Counted from the stretch's first letter, positions 21,773 through 33,829 are shown. The stretch is 64,000 bases of DNA from Acanthosepion esculentum (GCA_964036315.1 OZ038480.1:12873805-12937804), one strand, 5' to 3'. Notes: a model not told the origin generated them from the sequence alone. Numbers and translations are program-made.

Positions 21773-22495
21773 GGTAAGACGATAAACTAAAACCGCGTCC
21801 ACTGGTAAGACGATAAACTAAAACCGCGTCCATTGGTAAGACGATAAACTAAAACCGTGTCCATTGGTAAGACGATAAACTAAAACCGCGTCCACTGGTA
21901 AGACGATAAACTAAAACCGCGTCCATTGGTAAGACGATAAACTAAAACCGCGTCCACTGGTAAGACGATAAACTAAAACCGCGTCCATTGGTAAGACGAT
22001 AAACTAAAACCGCGTCCATTGGTAAGACGATAAACTAAAACCGCGTCCATTGGTAAGACGATAAACTAAAACCGCGTCCACTGGTAAGACAATAAACTAC
22101 ATCCGACAGTAAGGCTTTTGATCAGGAGGTTTTGAGGAGCATGGAACCACCTCTTAATTGCTGGTGTTTCCAGGTTCAACCTGACCCGGGGTCGTAGCAC
22201 ATGTTAGGGTTCCAGATATGGGCAAATAGTTAACCCCACAAAAGGGGTCAAAACACAATGAAAATATAAAAATAGGTTTTAATACCAGCAGTACATTTTT
22301 GAAAAAAAATATCACACACAATACATTTTTGGAAAAAAAAAATAGTACCAGCCATATATTTTTGAAAACAAATATTACCAGCTATACATCTTTTGAAAAA
22401 ATATTAGCAGCAATACATTGTTGGAAAATAAATTTTTGTCGGCATTAAATACCCCATTGAGGTTGATATGCCATAAAACAAACCAAACCAAAACA
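21773..22495 (-). repeat. REP-A copy with expanded 31-bp minisatellite
   Basis: Eleven 31-bp units (starts 21773, 21804, 21835 ... 22083), each ggtaagacgataaactaaaa plus ccgcgtccatt or cact, form the end of a REP-A copy. Most units are identical or differ only at the final positions. The conserved block (gaccaccta.. type), the internal aaaatgtat-like repeats and the minus-strand head (ggcattaaataccccattga) follow to 22495. Other copies have only one to three of these units, so the array expanded in this copy. Confidence 0.85.
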
Positions 22496-22571
22496 AAAGC
22501 CGCCTAAAAACTAAAGTAGGACATAATGTTGATATTATCAGGTGAAAAACTTTCCTTCTTAAAAGCCGTCA

Positions 22572-22958
22572 TCCGTCCTGGGTAAGACGATAAACTACGT
22601 CTGCATCCTGGGTAAGACGATAAACTACATCTGCGTCCTGGGTATGACGATAAACTACGTCCAACAGCAAGGCCTCTGATCAGGAGGTTTTGAGGAGCGT
22701 GGAACCACCTCTTAATTGCTGGTGTTCCCAGGTCCACCCTGACCCGGGGTGGTAGCACCTGTTAGGGTCCATGCTATGAGCAAATAGTTGACCTCCAAAC
22801 TTTGGTCAAAACACTATGAGAGTGTAGAAATAGGTTTTAATACCAGCAATGATTTATTTAAGAAAAAAATATTATCAGCAATAAAAATCATGTCGGCATT
22901 TTATAACCCATTGAGGTGTTGATATGCCGTTAACCAAAACAAACCAAACATAAGGAAT
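22572..22958 (-). repeat. REP-A copy with three terminal units
   Basis: Three units of gggta(a/t)gacgataaactac, the conserved block, a single short internal section, and the head gttgatatgccgttaacc, all in minus orientation. It lies about 75 bp from the previous copy in the same orientation. Confidence 0.8.
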
Positions 22959-23440
22959 ACAAAAGACGACAGCGAGTCCACTTTGGGGAACAAATAGTTT
23001 ATTGTGTATACCGGTTGTTGATTGACATTTGTCCAGCTATTCTCGCTATACAAGAATCTGGTATAATAAATTCAATACTCACCTACCCCTAATTTATGAC
23101 GTGAATAAACTATTTGATGGCTTGTTTTGTCCCTTATCATTTGAGAGATGAGTGTAGCGAAATTCTTTTCGTTATTTGGCCTTGTGTCACACTAAGCAAA
23201 GTTAATAACAAAGGCAAGGACTATTTTAAAACATAATTTCATCTCAACTCTTTCGCCATATTCTGAGTTACATTTAATAACGCTCTGGTGTCAGGCCGAC
23301 GTGGTTTGTACCAAGCGCCATCAGCCAAAAGCGAAGGTCTAACATTATTTTCCCCCTCGAAACGAATGTCGGTGATAAACCTAGCCTGATGAGAAAGAAT
23401 AAATCAATCTTGAACGCAGAAGTGTGGACATTAAAGAAGA
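22959..23440. other. Unassigned sequence
   Basis: No gene or repeat recognised. Confidence 0.4.
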
Positions 23441-23880
23441 AGAGGAAGATCTGGAGAAAAAGATGAAAATTTGAAGAAGAAAAAAAGAAAATGGCGTACG
23501 AATGGAAGAATAGAAAGATAACTGAGGAAAAAGAAGACGTCGTATGACGTCAAACAGAACTGATGGCCGAAGAAGAAGAAAAGAAGGAATAATAGTAATA
23601 TTTAAAAAAAGAATGAAAAAATAAGAAAGAATAAATAAGCGAAGAAGAAAAAAAAGGTGTAAGAATGGACGAAGCTAGAAAGGCCGAGGATGACGCAGCA
23701 GGAAAAAGAGATAAAAGGAAAAGATAACAAAGAAGAAAGAATGGATGACGAAGAAGGAAAAGCAAAAAGATTAAGAAAGAAGAAGAAGAAGGAGAAGGGG
23801 GAGGAGGAGAAGAAGAAGAAGAAGAAGAAGAAGAAGAAGAAGAAGAAGAAGAAGAAGAAGAAGAAGAAGAAAGGGAGAGA
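23441..23880. repeat. Purine-rich (GAA/AAG) region
   Basis: Increasingly regular GAA-rich sequence ending in an uninterrupted (GAA)n run at about 23808-23870. Lys/Glu-rich and Phe/Ser-rich frames here are compositional. Confidence 0.85.
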
Positions 23881-24329
23881 ATTAGAGAACGAGAGAAACT
23901 GGTGATTAGCTGTTCATTTTTCGCTATCAGGTCCGGCCGGTCGGTCCATCTGAGCTGGCTATCGTAACTTCAGTGAAGACTTCACAACTGTTTCCTCACA
24001 GTGGGCACTGGCTCGCCTTTAGCCGATAGCGAATGGTTACCTCTTTTTATTGAATATATATTTCACCATTTCCATCAGTCACCAAGTCCTTAACCACGTG
24101 ATATCGTAGGTTGAGTAAGGGTGGTAACTCTTCAATGTCCCTGTCCTTATCGCAATGTGTGTTTTCGTCAGAACACCCTTACCGAAGACTTCGACATTTT
24201 CCGCATCTTAACAGCATTTGCACCTTTGTCTCTTTTCTTTACTTTCATTTTTTTGGTTCCAGTCTTTTTATTACTTTTCATCTTTTACATGTTTGGCTTT
24301 TATCTTTCTTTCGTTTGGTAGATTAACCT
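23881..24329. other. Unassigned sequence
   Basis: No coding signal beyond short frames with no similarity; pyrimidine-rich in its second half. Confidence 0.35.
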
Positions 24330-24424
24330 TTTGTAAGAATAGAAATAAGATATTTTATTTGCCGTGTGTTATTTCTCTCTTGCTCTCTTTTTCTTTCTTC
24401 AGGTTTCTTTTAAGTAAGACATTT

Positions 24425-24460
<36 letters not shown>

Positions 24461-25227
24461 TAATTCTTCAAGTTTCTTTTCAATAAGACATTTTCTTTCT
24501 TCAGATTTTTTTGTATAAAACATTTTTTCTTTCCTTCTTTCTTTCATTTTTCTTCAATTTTCTTTTAAATAAGAGATTTTATGACTTCCGATTTTTAAAA
24601 ATAAGATATTTTATTTCTTTACTTCTTTCTTTCTTTCTTCAATTTCCTTTTCAATAAGACATTTTCTTTCTTTTTTCCTTTTCCTTCTTTCTTCAGATTA
24701 CATTTAAATAAGAGATTTTCTTTCTGTGTTTCTTTTTTCTTTCTTTCTTCAATTTTTTTAAAAATAAGACCTTTTCTTTTTTCTTCAGATTTCTTTTTAA
24801 ATAAGACATTTTTTCCTTTATCCTGTCCTTCTTTTTTTTCTTTTAAATAAGACACTTTTTCAGATTTCTGTTAATAAGTCATTTTTCCTTCTTTCTTTAT
24901 TTCCTTCATTCTTCAGATTTCTTTTAAATAAGACGTTTTCTTTCTTTCTTCAGATTTTTTAAAAATAAGAAATTTTCTTTTTACTTCTTTCTTTCTTCAA
25001 TTTTCTTTTAAATAAGACAGTTTCTTTGCTTTTTTCTTTCTTGCAGTCTACAGATTTCTTTTGATTAAGGCATTTTCTCTTTTTCTCCTTTCTTTCTTTC
25101 TTTTCTTCATTTTTTTTAAAATAAGACCTTTCTTTCTTTCTTTCTTTTTTCTTGCTTTCTTCAGGTTTCTTTTAAATTGGATATTTTATTTTTTCTTTCA
25201 TCTCTTTGTTTGTTTGTTTGTCTGTTG

Positions 25228-25266
<39 letters not shown>

Positions 25267-25345
25267 TAGGGTTCTGTTAAATAAGACCTTTTCTTTTTTT
25301 CTGTCTTTCTTTCACTTTTTATCTCTTTCTTTCTTTAGTTTTTTT
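24330..25345. repeat. Pyrimidine-rich tandem region with ~50-60 bp unit
   Basis: Roughly 15 diverged units of the form tttcttcagatttcttttaa followed by ataagacattttctttc, interspersed with (CTTT)n runs (for example 24422-24462 and 25230-25266). It looks like repeated duplication of one short unit. Confidence 0.8.
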
Positions 25346-26198
25346 TATGAGTTTAAAATTTTCAACAATAAAAAAACAGTTTTCCCTCAAGAGTAGAGAA
25401 AATAAAGATAATTATTCCTTCGCAAAGAAGAAAACAAACGCCACTATTTCGCCAATATTGAAAAACATAAAGTATTTACTCCATCACTTAAAAAGAACGA
25501 AAGAAAGTCACTTAGCAAACAAGAAAAGAAACACCATTATTTAATCAGAAAAGTAAAAGATGATAGCTCCATGAGTAAAGGGAGATGAAAGAGAATTTCC
25601 TTGCAAGGCGCAGAGAAGCGATATGAAAGAAGAAAAAAAAAGAATTTCCCTGAAAGGAAAAAAGGAAGAAAAGGAGACGAAAATGAATAGACGGATGTTG
25701 TAGATGAAGAAAAGGAAACGGGAATTTCCGTGAGAGAAGCAAAAACGAAGGAAAAAGAATTTCCGTAGAAGAAGAATATAATGTCTGTGAATTAAAAAAA
25801 AACGAAGAGAATTCACGTGAATCGAGATAAGAATGAAATCATTTCTGTGGAAGAAAAAAATGTAATTTCTGTGGAGGAAAAATGGAAAGCGTGTTCGTAG
25901 AAAGTAAATATAAGAGATTCGTTAAAACGCATCAATGCTAAAAATGTTAATTTAAAAATTAAAACAAAAAATATTTTCAAAATATTTTTTCTATGCAACT
26001 AGCTAAAAATAATTTTGAAATAAAAATACATTGAAAAGAATAAGCTATAGTAAGTACATTGAGATATATACAAATTTAAACTTTTAAAAAACTCATTTCA
26101 CTACATGTAAGGCAGTAAAGCCACTAAGACACAAGATGTTACTGGGTGTGAAACAATAAAAACAAATTTTAAGGAGAGAGAACAATAGAATATTTGTA
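25346..26198. other. Purine-rich, unassigned
   Basis: Short repeated pieces such as agagaatttcc(c/t)tg appear several times between 25580 and 25800, suggesting an old tandem repeat. No coding similarity. Confidence 0.45.
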
Positions 26199-26699
26199 TC
26201 TGTCTATATTTCTGAGATGAGGTACTATGTACACTATTTACATTATTCGGACTATTGTCCTCATCTTTGTCGCCATATTTATTACAACGTTTCGGCCTTT
26301 CAGTATCTGTTTATATTTATAAGATGAGGTATTATGTATACTATTTATATTATTTGGACTATTGTCCTCATCTTTGTCGCCATATTTTTACAACATTTCG
26401 GCCCTTTAGTATCTGTCTATATTTCTGAGATAAGGTATTATGTACCCTATTTACATTATTCGGACTATTGTCCTCATCTTTGTCGCCATATTTATTACAA
26501 CGTTTCGGCCTTCTTCAGGTGGTTGGAATGTCGAATTGAACCCTTTATTTCGCTCACTGTTCTACACTGTTCTAGTTCCACGTGCCATGTCTAATGGATG
26601 TCAGTTATCAGTTATCTCCTGTTAATTCCAGGTATTGAACTCACACTCTTTGCGTCCTGTCACTGGATCTAACTATCTTATCCACTATGCCATGTGTAA
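26199..26699 (-). repeat. tRNA-derived SINE with three tandem 107-bp tail units
   Basis: The minus-strand head at 26699 (acacatggcatagtggataa) and body lead to cctgaagaaggccgaaacg. In this copy the stem-loop insert (ggagcgtacaac) is missing. The tail unit (atggcgacaaagatgagg, tccgaataatgtaaatag, tacctcatctcagaa, gacagatactgaa) then occurs three times with spacing 107 and 106 bp (starts 26199, 26306, 26412). Confidence 0.85.
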
Positions 26700-27105
26700 A
26701 TAGTGTACATAATACCTCATCACAGAAATATAGACAGATACTGAAAAGCCGAAACGTTGTAATAAATATGGTGACAAAGATGAGGACAATAGTGCGAATA
26801 ATGTAAATAGTGTACATAATACCTCATCGCAGAAATATAGACAGATACTGAAAGACCGAAACGTTGTAATAAATATGGCGATAAAGCTGAGAACAATAGT
26901 CCGAATAATGTAAATAGTGTACATAATACCTCATCTCAGAAATATAGACAGATACTGAAGGGCCGAAACGTTGTAGTAAATATGGCGACAAAGCCAAGGA
27001 CAATAGTCCGAATAATGTAAATAGTGTACATAATACCTCATCTCAGAAATATAGACAGATACTAAAGGGACGAACAATAGTCCGAATAATGTAAATAGTG
27101 TGTAT
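26700..27105 (+). repeat. Four tandem 107-bp SINE-tail units in opposite orientation
   Basis: Units start near 26697, 26805, 26912 and 27019 (aaatagtgtacataatacct ...), plus strand, with no tRNA head of their own. They abut the head of the minus-strand SINE, so two tail arrays point away from one shared head. The period is 107 bp, and the last unit is truncated. Confidence 0.85.
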
Positions 27106-27489
27106 GTTTTAGTTTGCTAACAGAACAGAACAAAAACAACGCATCTTGGCACAATTCATGTTAGCGCATTAACGTTAAAAATGCTCTTGAAGAATTAAGC
27201 AATTTTTAATCTAATTTGCAATTTGATGAGAATAGTTATAATTTCTAATAACTATCTCTAGACATGGCCTCCTGTCCGATTGAAATATCGCTTCAAAAGA
27301 ATTTAACGACCTGGAAATAGAAATTGAGGAAAGCTGCATTTAAATACCAACACTATTCCAATAATAATATGAGCACCAGGAATGATGTAAAAAGAATAGA
27401 AGTATGCCCATTAAAAAAAAATCCCTGAAAATCCGTCTCTGAGATAACAATGCTCAAGCGCCTCACAACCATTAATGCATTCAAAAATG
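27106..27489. other. Unassigned sequence
   Basis: 27240-27470 has faint resemblance to the R4-like LINE 3' coding end (aatttaacgacctggaaata, gaaatgatgta) but too diverged to call. Confidence 0.35.
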
Positions 27490-28146
27490 TTATTTAATTA
27501 TTATTCAAATATTTGCTTATTATTTACTTATTATTCAAATATTTACTTATTATTTACTTATTATTCAAATATTTACTTATTATTTCCTTATTATTCAAAT
27601 ATTTCCTTATTATTCAAATATTTCCTTATTATTTCTTTATTATTCAAATATTTTTTATTATTTACTTATTATTTAAATATTTACTTATTATTTACTTATT
27701 ATTCAAATATTTCCTTATTATTTACTTATTATTCAAATATTTCCTTATTATTTACTTATTATACAAATATTTACTTATTATTTACTTATTTAAATATTTA
27801 CTTATTATTCAAATATTTACTTATTATTTACTTATTATTCAAATATTTACTTATTATTTACTTATTCAAATATTTCCTTATTATTTACTTATTATACAAA
27901 TATTTACTTATTATTTAAATATTTACTTATTTACTTATTATTCAAATATTTACTTATTATTTACTTATTATTCAAATATTTCCGTATTATTTCGTTATTA
28001 TACAAATATTTCCTTATTATAATCCTTATTATTCAAATATTTCCGTATTATTTCCTTATTATACAAATATTTACTTATTATAATCCTTATTATTCAAATA
28101 TTTACTTTGTATTTACTTATTATTCAAATATTTACTTATTATTGTA
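27490..28146. repeat. 30-bp AT-rich minisatellite
   Basis: The unit is ttattcaaatatttacttat plus tatttactta, with 30-bp spacing at 27501, 27531 and 27561, and shorter 20-bp variants where the second half is missing. More than 20 units. It runs to about 6 bp before the LINE fragment at 28152. Open frames are a product of the repeat. Confidence 0.95.
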
Positions 28147-28151
28147 TATTG

Positions 28152-28779
28152 TATCAGGGTGCACGGTCTTGGCACCCACTGAATATGAAAATCGGCATGA
28201 TCTTCACTGGAAAATATGCAACTTTTACGAGAAAAAAACCCTGCAAGAAACTTGCATGAACATCACCCAGGCCCAGTTACAGAGATAGGATCTGTGGTAA
28301 TTTCATGGCACTTTACAAACAGAACAATTAAAGGTAATCGGTCAGATATCGTAACCAAAAACCACAAAAACAAAATATGCTTTCTTATTGATGTGACAGT
28401 TACTCTTGGTTGTAATGTTGGTTTGAAGAATTAACAAAAATAAATCAAATTACAAGTATCTTGAAGGGGAAATTTTAAAATTGTGGCACATCTCAAAAAT
28501 GTAGGCATAAGTAGTTTCAGCTGTGGTTGGAACACCGAGTTTCAATGGAAAAGTTTCTTGAAGGGATCTGTGGTAAACCATGCCTTAAATAAATACCAAA
28601 AAAGTACAGCTCTCACCTTACGAAGGGTTTTACCTGTGTAAAATGTGTTTGCTCTTACATTGTTTTATTGTTGTTTCTTGTATAAAAATGTTCAGTGAAA
28701 AATGCCATGAGGTTATTTCTGAACAGAAGCCTTTGGTTGGAACCCGGAAAGAAATGTGTATACAAAAGAAATCAAAGGA

Positions 28780-28848
<69 letters not shown>

Positions 28849-28858
28849 TACAAATTGA
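28152..28858 (+). mobile_element. R4/Dong-like LINE 3' fragment, copy 2
   Basis: Starts in the endonuclease region (ggtgcacggtcttggcac, matching the post-zinc-knuckle part of the 60156 copy). It encodes HHPGPVTEIGSVVISWHFT and then NRSDIVTKN, where the catalytic PD pair is SD, then CFLIDVTV. Frameshifts follow. The 3' UTR (cagtgaaaaatgccatgagg, aacccggaaagaaatgtgt) ends in an (AAT)n run of about 75 bp (28780-28850). Confidence 0.8.
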
Positions 28859-28865
28859 TAATAAT

Positions 28866-29281
28866 AATAAGAAGAAGACATTGTTCTTAGACACCACAAA
28901 GAAAATAAGTGCCTCCTTATTGATATGACAGTCCCTGCAAACTGCAATGTATCTTTGAAGATATTCGAAAAGCTGTCAAAATACAAGGACCTTGAAATCG
29001 AAATCTCAAAAATGTGGCACATGGGAACATCAACAATTCCAGCTGTAGTTGGAGCCCTTGGACTGGTTGGAAAAGATTCCAGTAGACTAATTGAAGGGAT
29101 CCCTGGACGTCCATGCCTCAAAGAGATACAAAGAAATTTCTGACAAGTACAGCCCACACTTTACGAAGGGCTTTATCTATGTAATTATTTTTTTCAGTGG
29201 AAAATGTCATGATACCATTTCTAACCTTAGGTCCCTAGGCGGGAACCGGAAAGAAATGTGTAAACGGCAGATATCAAAGGA

Positions 29282-29338
<57 letters not shown>
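28866..29338 (+). mobile_element. R4/Dong-like LINE 3' fragment, copy 3
   Basis: Begins just inside the (AAT)n tail of the previous copy. It encodes CLLIDMTVPANCNVSLKIFE, KYKDLEIEISKMWHMGTST and IPAVVGALGLVGKDSSRLIE, breaks at a stop after IQRNF, and has the same 3' UTR and a closing (AAT)n run (29282-29338). The head-to-tail junction inside the AAT tract is what a (TAA)n-targeting LINE would leave. Confidence 0.85.
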
Positions 29339-29340
<2 letters not shown>

Positions 29341-29931
29341 TGGATTGTCTAGTCGCCCATATATATTAATACACCACTATTAACATGTTTTGGTAAATTT
29401 GCTTTTTAACACCCGCGCTAAATATCTCTTAAAATGTTCCCAAATCGTCATAATTCCGTGTAAATGCTGAACTCGAATTAATAATTAAATTATGAAGAAA
29501 ACCTACCGTTTTGACCTTGTTTGTGGTTGAGTAAATACAAATTACTATAAAGTAGTTTGTAACACATTATTTATCCTCTCTCAGTTGCGTCTCATTCTTT
29601 GAGCTGAGTGCACTCAGTGGCGATTTCGTCAAAGGGCAGAGTCGCAACTGAGGAAAATTATCCTTGCCCGAGTGTACGCGCTGAAGAAAGAGCTTATGTC
29701 ACAACTCGTCTTAGTGGGGAGACAGAGTTTATACCTACTGTGGTTTCTCATTTTCGAGCATGCCCATTTCCTCAGGACTATATGTGTTCTTTCTAAACCA
29801 GGTGCGCTTTATATTAAAACTATGTTAGTTATAGTTGAAGTGTTAAGCCACATTCAGTTTTCCTTCTCATGTAATGGTTGCCATTCAGTTTATACACTGC
29901 TATATCAAGTCTTTCTTTCTTTTTTGTGTAA
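29339..29931. other. Unassigned sequence
   Basis: A short inverted pair (tcagttgcg at 29590, cgcaactga at 29644) could form a hairpin. No gene recognised. Confidence 0.4.
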
Positions 29932-30780
29932 GCGTCTTGGGTATGACGATTAACTACATCCGGCAGCTAGGCCTCTGATCGGAATATCGGAGGTTTTGAG
30001 TACCGTGGAACCACCTCTGAATTGCTGTTGTTCCCAGGTTCACCCCGGGGCGGTAGCAGCTATTAGGGTCCCAGCTATGAGCAAATAGTTAACCCCTAAA
30101 CAAAAATCAACAGTACATTTTTATAATAAAATCACAACAATATAGCAAAATTACAATTAATACAACACTAAACAAATATGAAAATACATTTTTATGGTAA
30201 AAATGCCAACAATACATTTTATGATCTACAAAGTATATGTCTAAAAAAACATACCTTTACTCTGAAAGTTTAAAATTATGTACATGGTATCTGTAGTTGA
30301 AAGCATAAAATTGCGTGCGGGATATTTAGATTTCAGCATTAAATAATCCAGAGAGGTTGATATGCTGCTAAACAAATGAACCAACCAACAATAACTATTT
30401 ATAATAAAATTACCAACAATACCTATTTATAGTAAAATTACCAATAATACCTATTTATAGTAAAATTACCAACAATACCTATTTATAGTAAAATTACCAA
30501 TAATACCTATTTATAGTAAAATTACCAATAATACCTATTTATAGTAAAATTACCAACAATACCTATTTATAGTAAAATTACCAATAATACCTATTTATAG
30601 TAAAATTACCAACAATATCTATTTATAGTAAAATGATCAACAATACATTTTAGCTGTAGTCGAAGACATACAATTGCGTTCAAAATATATTTAGTCGAAG
30701 CCATACAATTTTGTTCAAAATATTTAGATTTCGGCATCAAATAACTCATAGATGTTTTGATATGCCGTTAAACAAAATCA
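29932..30780 (-). repeat. REP-A copy with internal 28-bp minisatellite
   Basis: The terminal unit and conserved block (gaaccacctctgaattgctg, ggtagcagctattagggtcc) run in minus orientation. A first head is at about 30330-30385 (gcattaaataatccagagag). An array of about eight to nine 28-bp units (accaataatacctatttata plus gtaaaatt) covers 30396-30640. A second head sits at 30733-30780. The minisatellite is the copy-specific expansion of the internal motif. Confidence 0.8.
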
Positions 30781-30788
30781 AACAAAAA

Positions 30789-31128
30789 TTTTTTGTCTAT
30801 ATCTCTGAGATGAGGTATTATGATTATTGACATCATTAGGACTGTTATCCTCATTGCCATATTCACAAGGTTTCGGCCGTTGTACGCTCCGGCCTTCTTC
30901 AAATGATTGGAATTTAGAATAGAACCCTTTATTTCGCCCACCGGAGTAGATTATTCTAGTTCCACTTGTCACGCCTGTTCCGGGTGTCTCAATTATTATC
31001 CTTTTCAGTATTCACTTTAAATCACTTTCAGTTTTGGTTCAACACTGCTGTAACCTGCTATTGAACTCACAACCCTTTGGGTCTAGTATTAGATCCAGAC
31101 GAGAATAGCAGTCCGAATAATGTAAATA
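30789..31128 (-). repeat. tRNA-derived SINE, copy 4, head rearranged
   Basis: Tail, stem-loop module (ggccggagcgtacaacggcc then gaaacct) and body are present in minus orientation. The head ends near atccagac, and a plus-strand piece of the tail (agcagtccgaataatgtaaa) follows. Confidence 0.7.
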
Positions 31129-31393
31129 AAAAATCTTTTATTTAATGAAAGAACTTGAATAATATTAATGATTAATTAATAGTTCTAAATTACTAGATTT
31201 TAATTATGTGCGTTCTCATTTTTATTATACTTTCGTTATATTAGGTTTTATTGAAATATAAATTTGTTTTGATTTTAAAACACAAACAAGTCCACCATTG
31301 AACAAAGTAACTAATAATAACAAAACAAAATCATTGAAACAAAGCAAGTTCAGTCGACTATTGATGACAATTCCAGAACAAAGTAAATATAAA
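31129..31393. other. Unassigned AT-rich sequence
   Basis: No feature recognised. Confidence 0.35.
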
Positions 31394-32043
31394 CAATTTT
31401 TTCTATCCTCTGCCAGCCGCAATGATGGACATAGCATTACCTCGAACTGTCGCCAGAGAGACACGCTGCAAGAACCACTCCGTTTCGCGAGGCTCGTCCC
31501 TTAATCGAGACGCAATCGCGCCAATCCTCCGAAGGAACGCCATCGAACGAGGGACAATAACCCCTGAAGTCTCTACTGCCACAGGAGTAAAAAAAAATCT
31601 ATCAGCAAGAGAAGAATATTTAACTATTTTTTTTAATCTCTGCGTCTCGAGTGACGGACCCCGGCTCAACCTGATCAAAAACCGGCCGAAAATGTATCCG
31701 CACAGATCGCATCCCAAATCAACGACTTACCCATTTTAAAATGGGAAGATGGTAATGCCATCCGGCCGCTTTCCATCACCACGGTCGAGGCCTACGGGTT
31801 CGATTTGAGAAGGGAACCCAGCTGCATCCAAACCTCTTTTGATGATGTCGTTAATTGCTGCATGCCGTGGGTAGCGGCCGGCACTACGACGACAGGAGAG
31901 AGGATGCAAACCAAACATCGATAGAGGTTCCACGTCTGCATCTGTGACGCTCACATAATTTGAATCCAAGACGGATCGCGACTCCGACCCGAGTGCACTC
32001 ATCATCTAGAAGGGTACCGGTAGATGAAGAGAGCACCATTTGT
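31394..32043 (-). mobile_element. Non-LTR retrotransposon C-terminal fragment, copy 2
   Basis: The minus strand encodes [17 protein letters not shown], then [17 protein letters not shown] (Cys/His knuckle and RH), then [20 protein letters not shown] with the KRPDG site intact, then KYSSLADRFFFTPVAVETSG and RETEWFLQRVSLATVRGNAM. It aligns throughout with the fragment at 1672-2296 and is less decayed, but needs frame changes near 31720 and 31920. A Cys/His knuckle followed by a PD-type acidic site suggests an RLE-like C-terminus. This is motif reading only. No RT catalytic domain is attached. Confidence 0.75.
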
Positions 32044-32270
32044 CCATGTTTAGAATATTGTTGCCACATATGGTCCGGTGCTTCTGCTATATATTTAGTG
32101 ATTCTTGATAAAATGCAAAGATAAATCAGCAATATTATTGGCCCTAACCTGGCGTCACGGCTTCAGTCACTTCCCAACCGCGATAATGTAGCCCCCCTGT
32201 GCATTTCCTATAAATACTTTCATGGCAATTGTTCTGATGAACTCTTCGCTATGGTAGCATTTTTATAAAT
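32044..32270 (+). mobile_element. LINE C-terminal fragment (HGNCSDEL family), copy 1
   Basis: Forward frames encode LEYCCHIWSG, LDKMQR.ISNIIGPNLASRL and YKYFHGNCSDELFAMV, the region just after the RT domain in many non-LTR polyproteins. At least one stop and one frame change interrupt it. It abuts the minus-strand fragment at 32043 with no spacer, so one inserted into or recombined with the other. A second copy is at 53041. Confidence 0.7.
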
Positions 32271-32345
32271 AGTAATTGGGGTTAAAGTTTTTAAATTGGT
32301 GATTTATTCCCCTCCCTCCACGAACAATGAATTGTATATATGGGG

Positions 32346-32525
32346 TTTAGTTAGGACAATAGTCCGAATAATGTAAATAGTGTACATAATACCTCATTTC
32401 AGAAATATAGACAGATACTGAAGGGCCGAAACGTTGTAATAAATATGGCGACAAAGATGAGGACAATAGTCCGAATAATGTAAATAGTTTACATAATAAC
32501 TCATCTCAGAAATATAGACAGCTAC
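32346..32525 (+). repeat. SINE-tail units without head
   Basis: About 1.7 copies of the 107-bp unit (gtccgaataatgtaaatagt, tacctcatttcagaaatata, ctgaagggccgaaacgttg), plus orientation, no tRNA head. Confidence 0.8.
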
Positions 32526-33829
32526 CAAAACATACACACAGGGAAATTCGATTATTATATATTGGATTATATGAATTGATTAAATGAGTTTTTCTAAATG
32601 CTGGTTATTCTATGATGTTAAAAGTGATACTTATGAAGTCATTTTTTATTTAAACAAATTGATTTCTATTCGACTTGCGTGACTTTCAATGTTGTTTTAT
32701 TCTTTGTTGTTTAAATCTCGCTTCAACCGTCTATACGTTTGCCTTACTCTGTGTTTCAAAATACGTCTCTATGTTATTTTACTTTGCTGACTTTGAAATT
32801 GTGACAATACTTTAAATTTTCGCCTGGTTTGATAATTCTTTTATTAATATCACCATTAAATATCTACTGTCACTTTAGAAAAATATTTTTATAAAAAATA
32901 TATATATTCGCCTCTCAATTAATTCTTTATTTCTTCTTTCTTAATTTCTTTCTATGAGACGTTAAATCGCCTTGTAGAATAAGAGCGGCAAACAGAATCT
33001 AGTTCCGGTTTAGACAATTCATTCATCTTTCTTTGTTCCGGTAGATAAAGGTATTGTTAATATAATGCCATGATCGGTAATGAAGTATGGTGCTGACTTG
33101 TTGATGATACCGTGTAACTCAGATTTACAGATATTCACTTGAGATGAAAAGTTCAGAATAGCGTCCCGTTGATCAACTAGCTAGATGGAAATAACAAACC
33201 TCAGCCCGTTTTAATTCCAGGAATATTTTGCTTTTTAAAACAGTCCATGTTATTGTTTTGCTTTTTGGTATCGTTCGCATAAAAAGTCTATTTCTAAGGA
33301 ATTTAACAGATATGGTCTTCGAAAGGTTCCAATGAGAGAGAGGCGCATTGCGTTGCTGTGAAGTCTTTTGCGAACGAGCGGCCTAAGACACACCTGGCTT
33401 GGAGGTAGTTTCCCTAATACAAGGATGATGAAGTTTCGAATCCTGATGAAAAACACAATTACTTTATTAAATCTCTTGAATGCACAGACCTGTAGAGGTC
33501 AATCCTTTGGTTATAAAAAAGATGTCTGCCCAAACACGTGTATTCACTAAATATAACGATTATAGCAATAAGAAATACGGAAGGCTAAAAGAAATATTTA
33601 TTATCCCCTTTAGTTAATATCACCATTTTTTTTAACGAATTTCACCTTTCGCATCCATTTTTTCTGGGGGTTTTCCAACTTTCAAAAATATCTTGTCTAT
33701 TTTCTTTCATTTCTTGTGTTTTTCAATATTTTCTCACTCATTTTTAGCAACATTTTGTTTTGTATAATGATGTTTTGTTGAACTTATTCCCTCTTTCTTG
33801 TTTTCTGACTTTCCAATCCTTAATCTATT
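32526..33829. other. Unassigned AT-rich sequence
   Basis: 1.3 kb without recognised gene or repeat. Short frames lack similarity. Confidence 0.4.

Noticed and set aside
21773..22113. CRISPR-like array of 31-bp units
   Set aside because: No spacers, units abut directly, and the array is part of a dispersed repeat present at other loci.
27490..28146. CRISPR-like array, because of regular 30-bp units
   Set aside because: The units are contiguous with no unique spacers; this is a minisatellite in a eukaryotic context.
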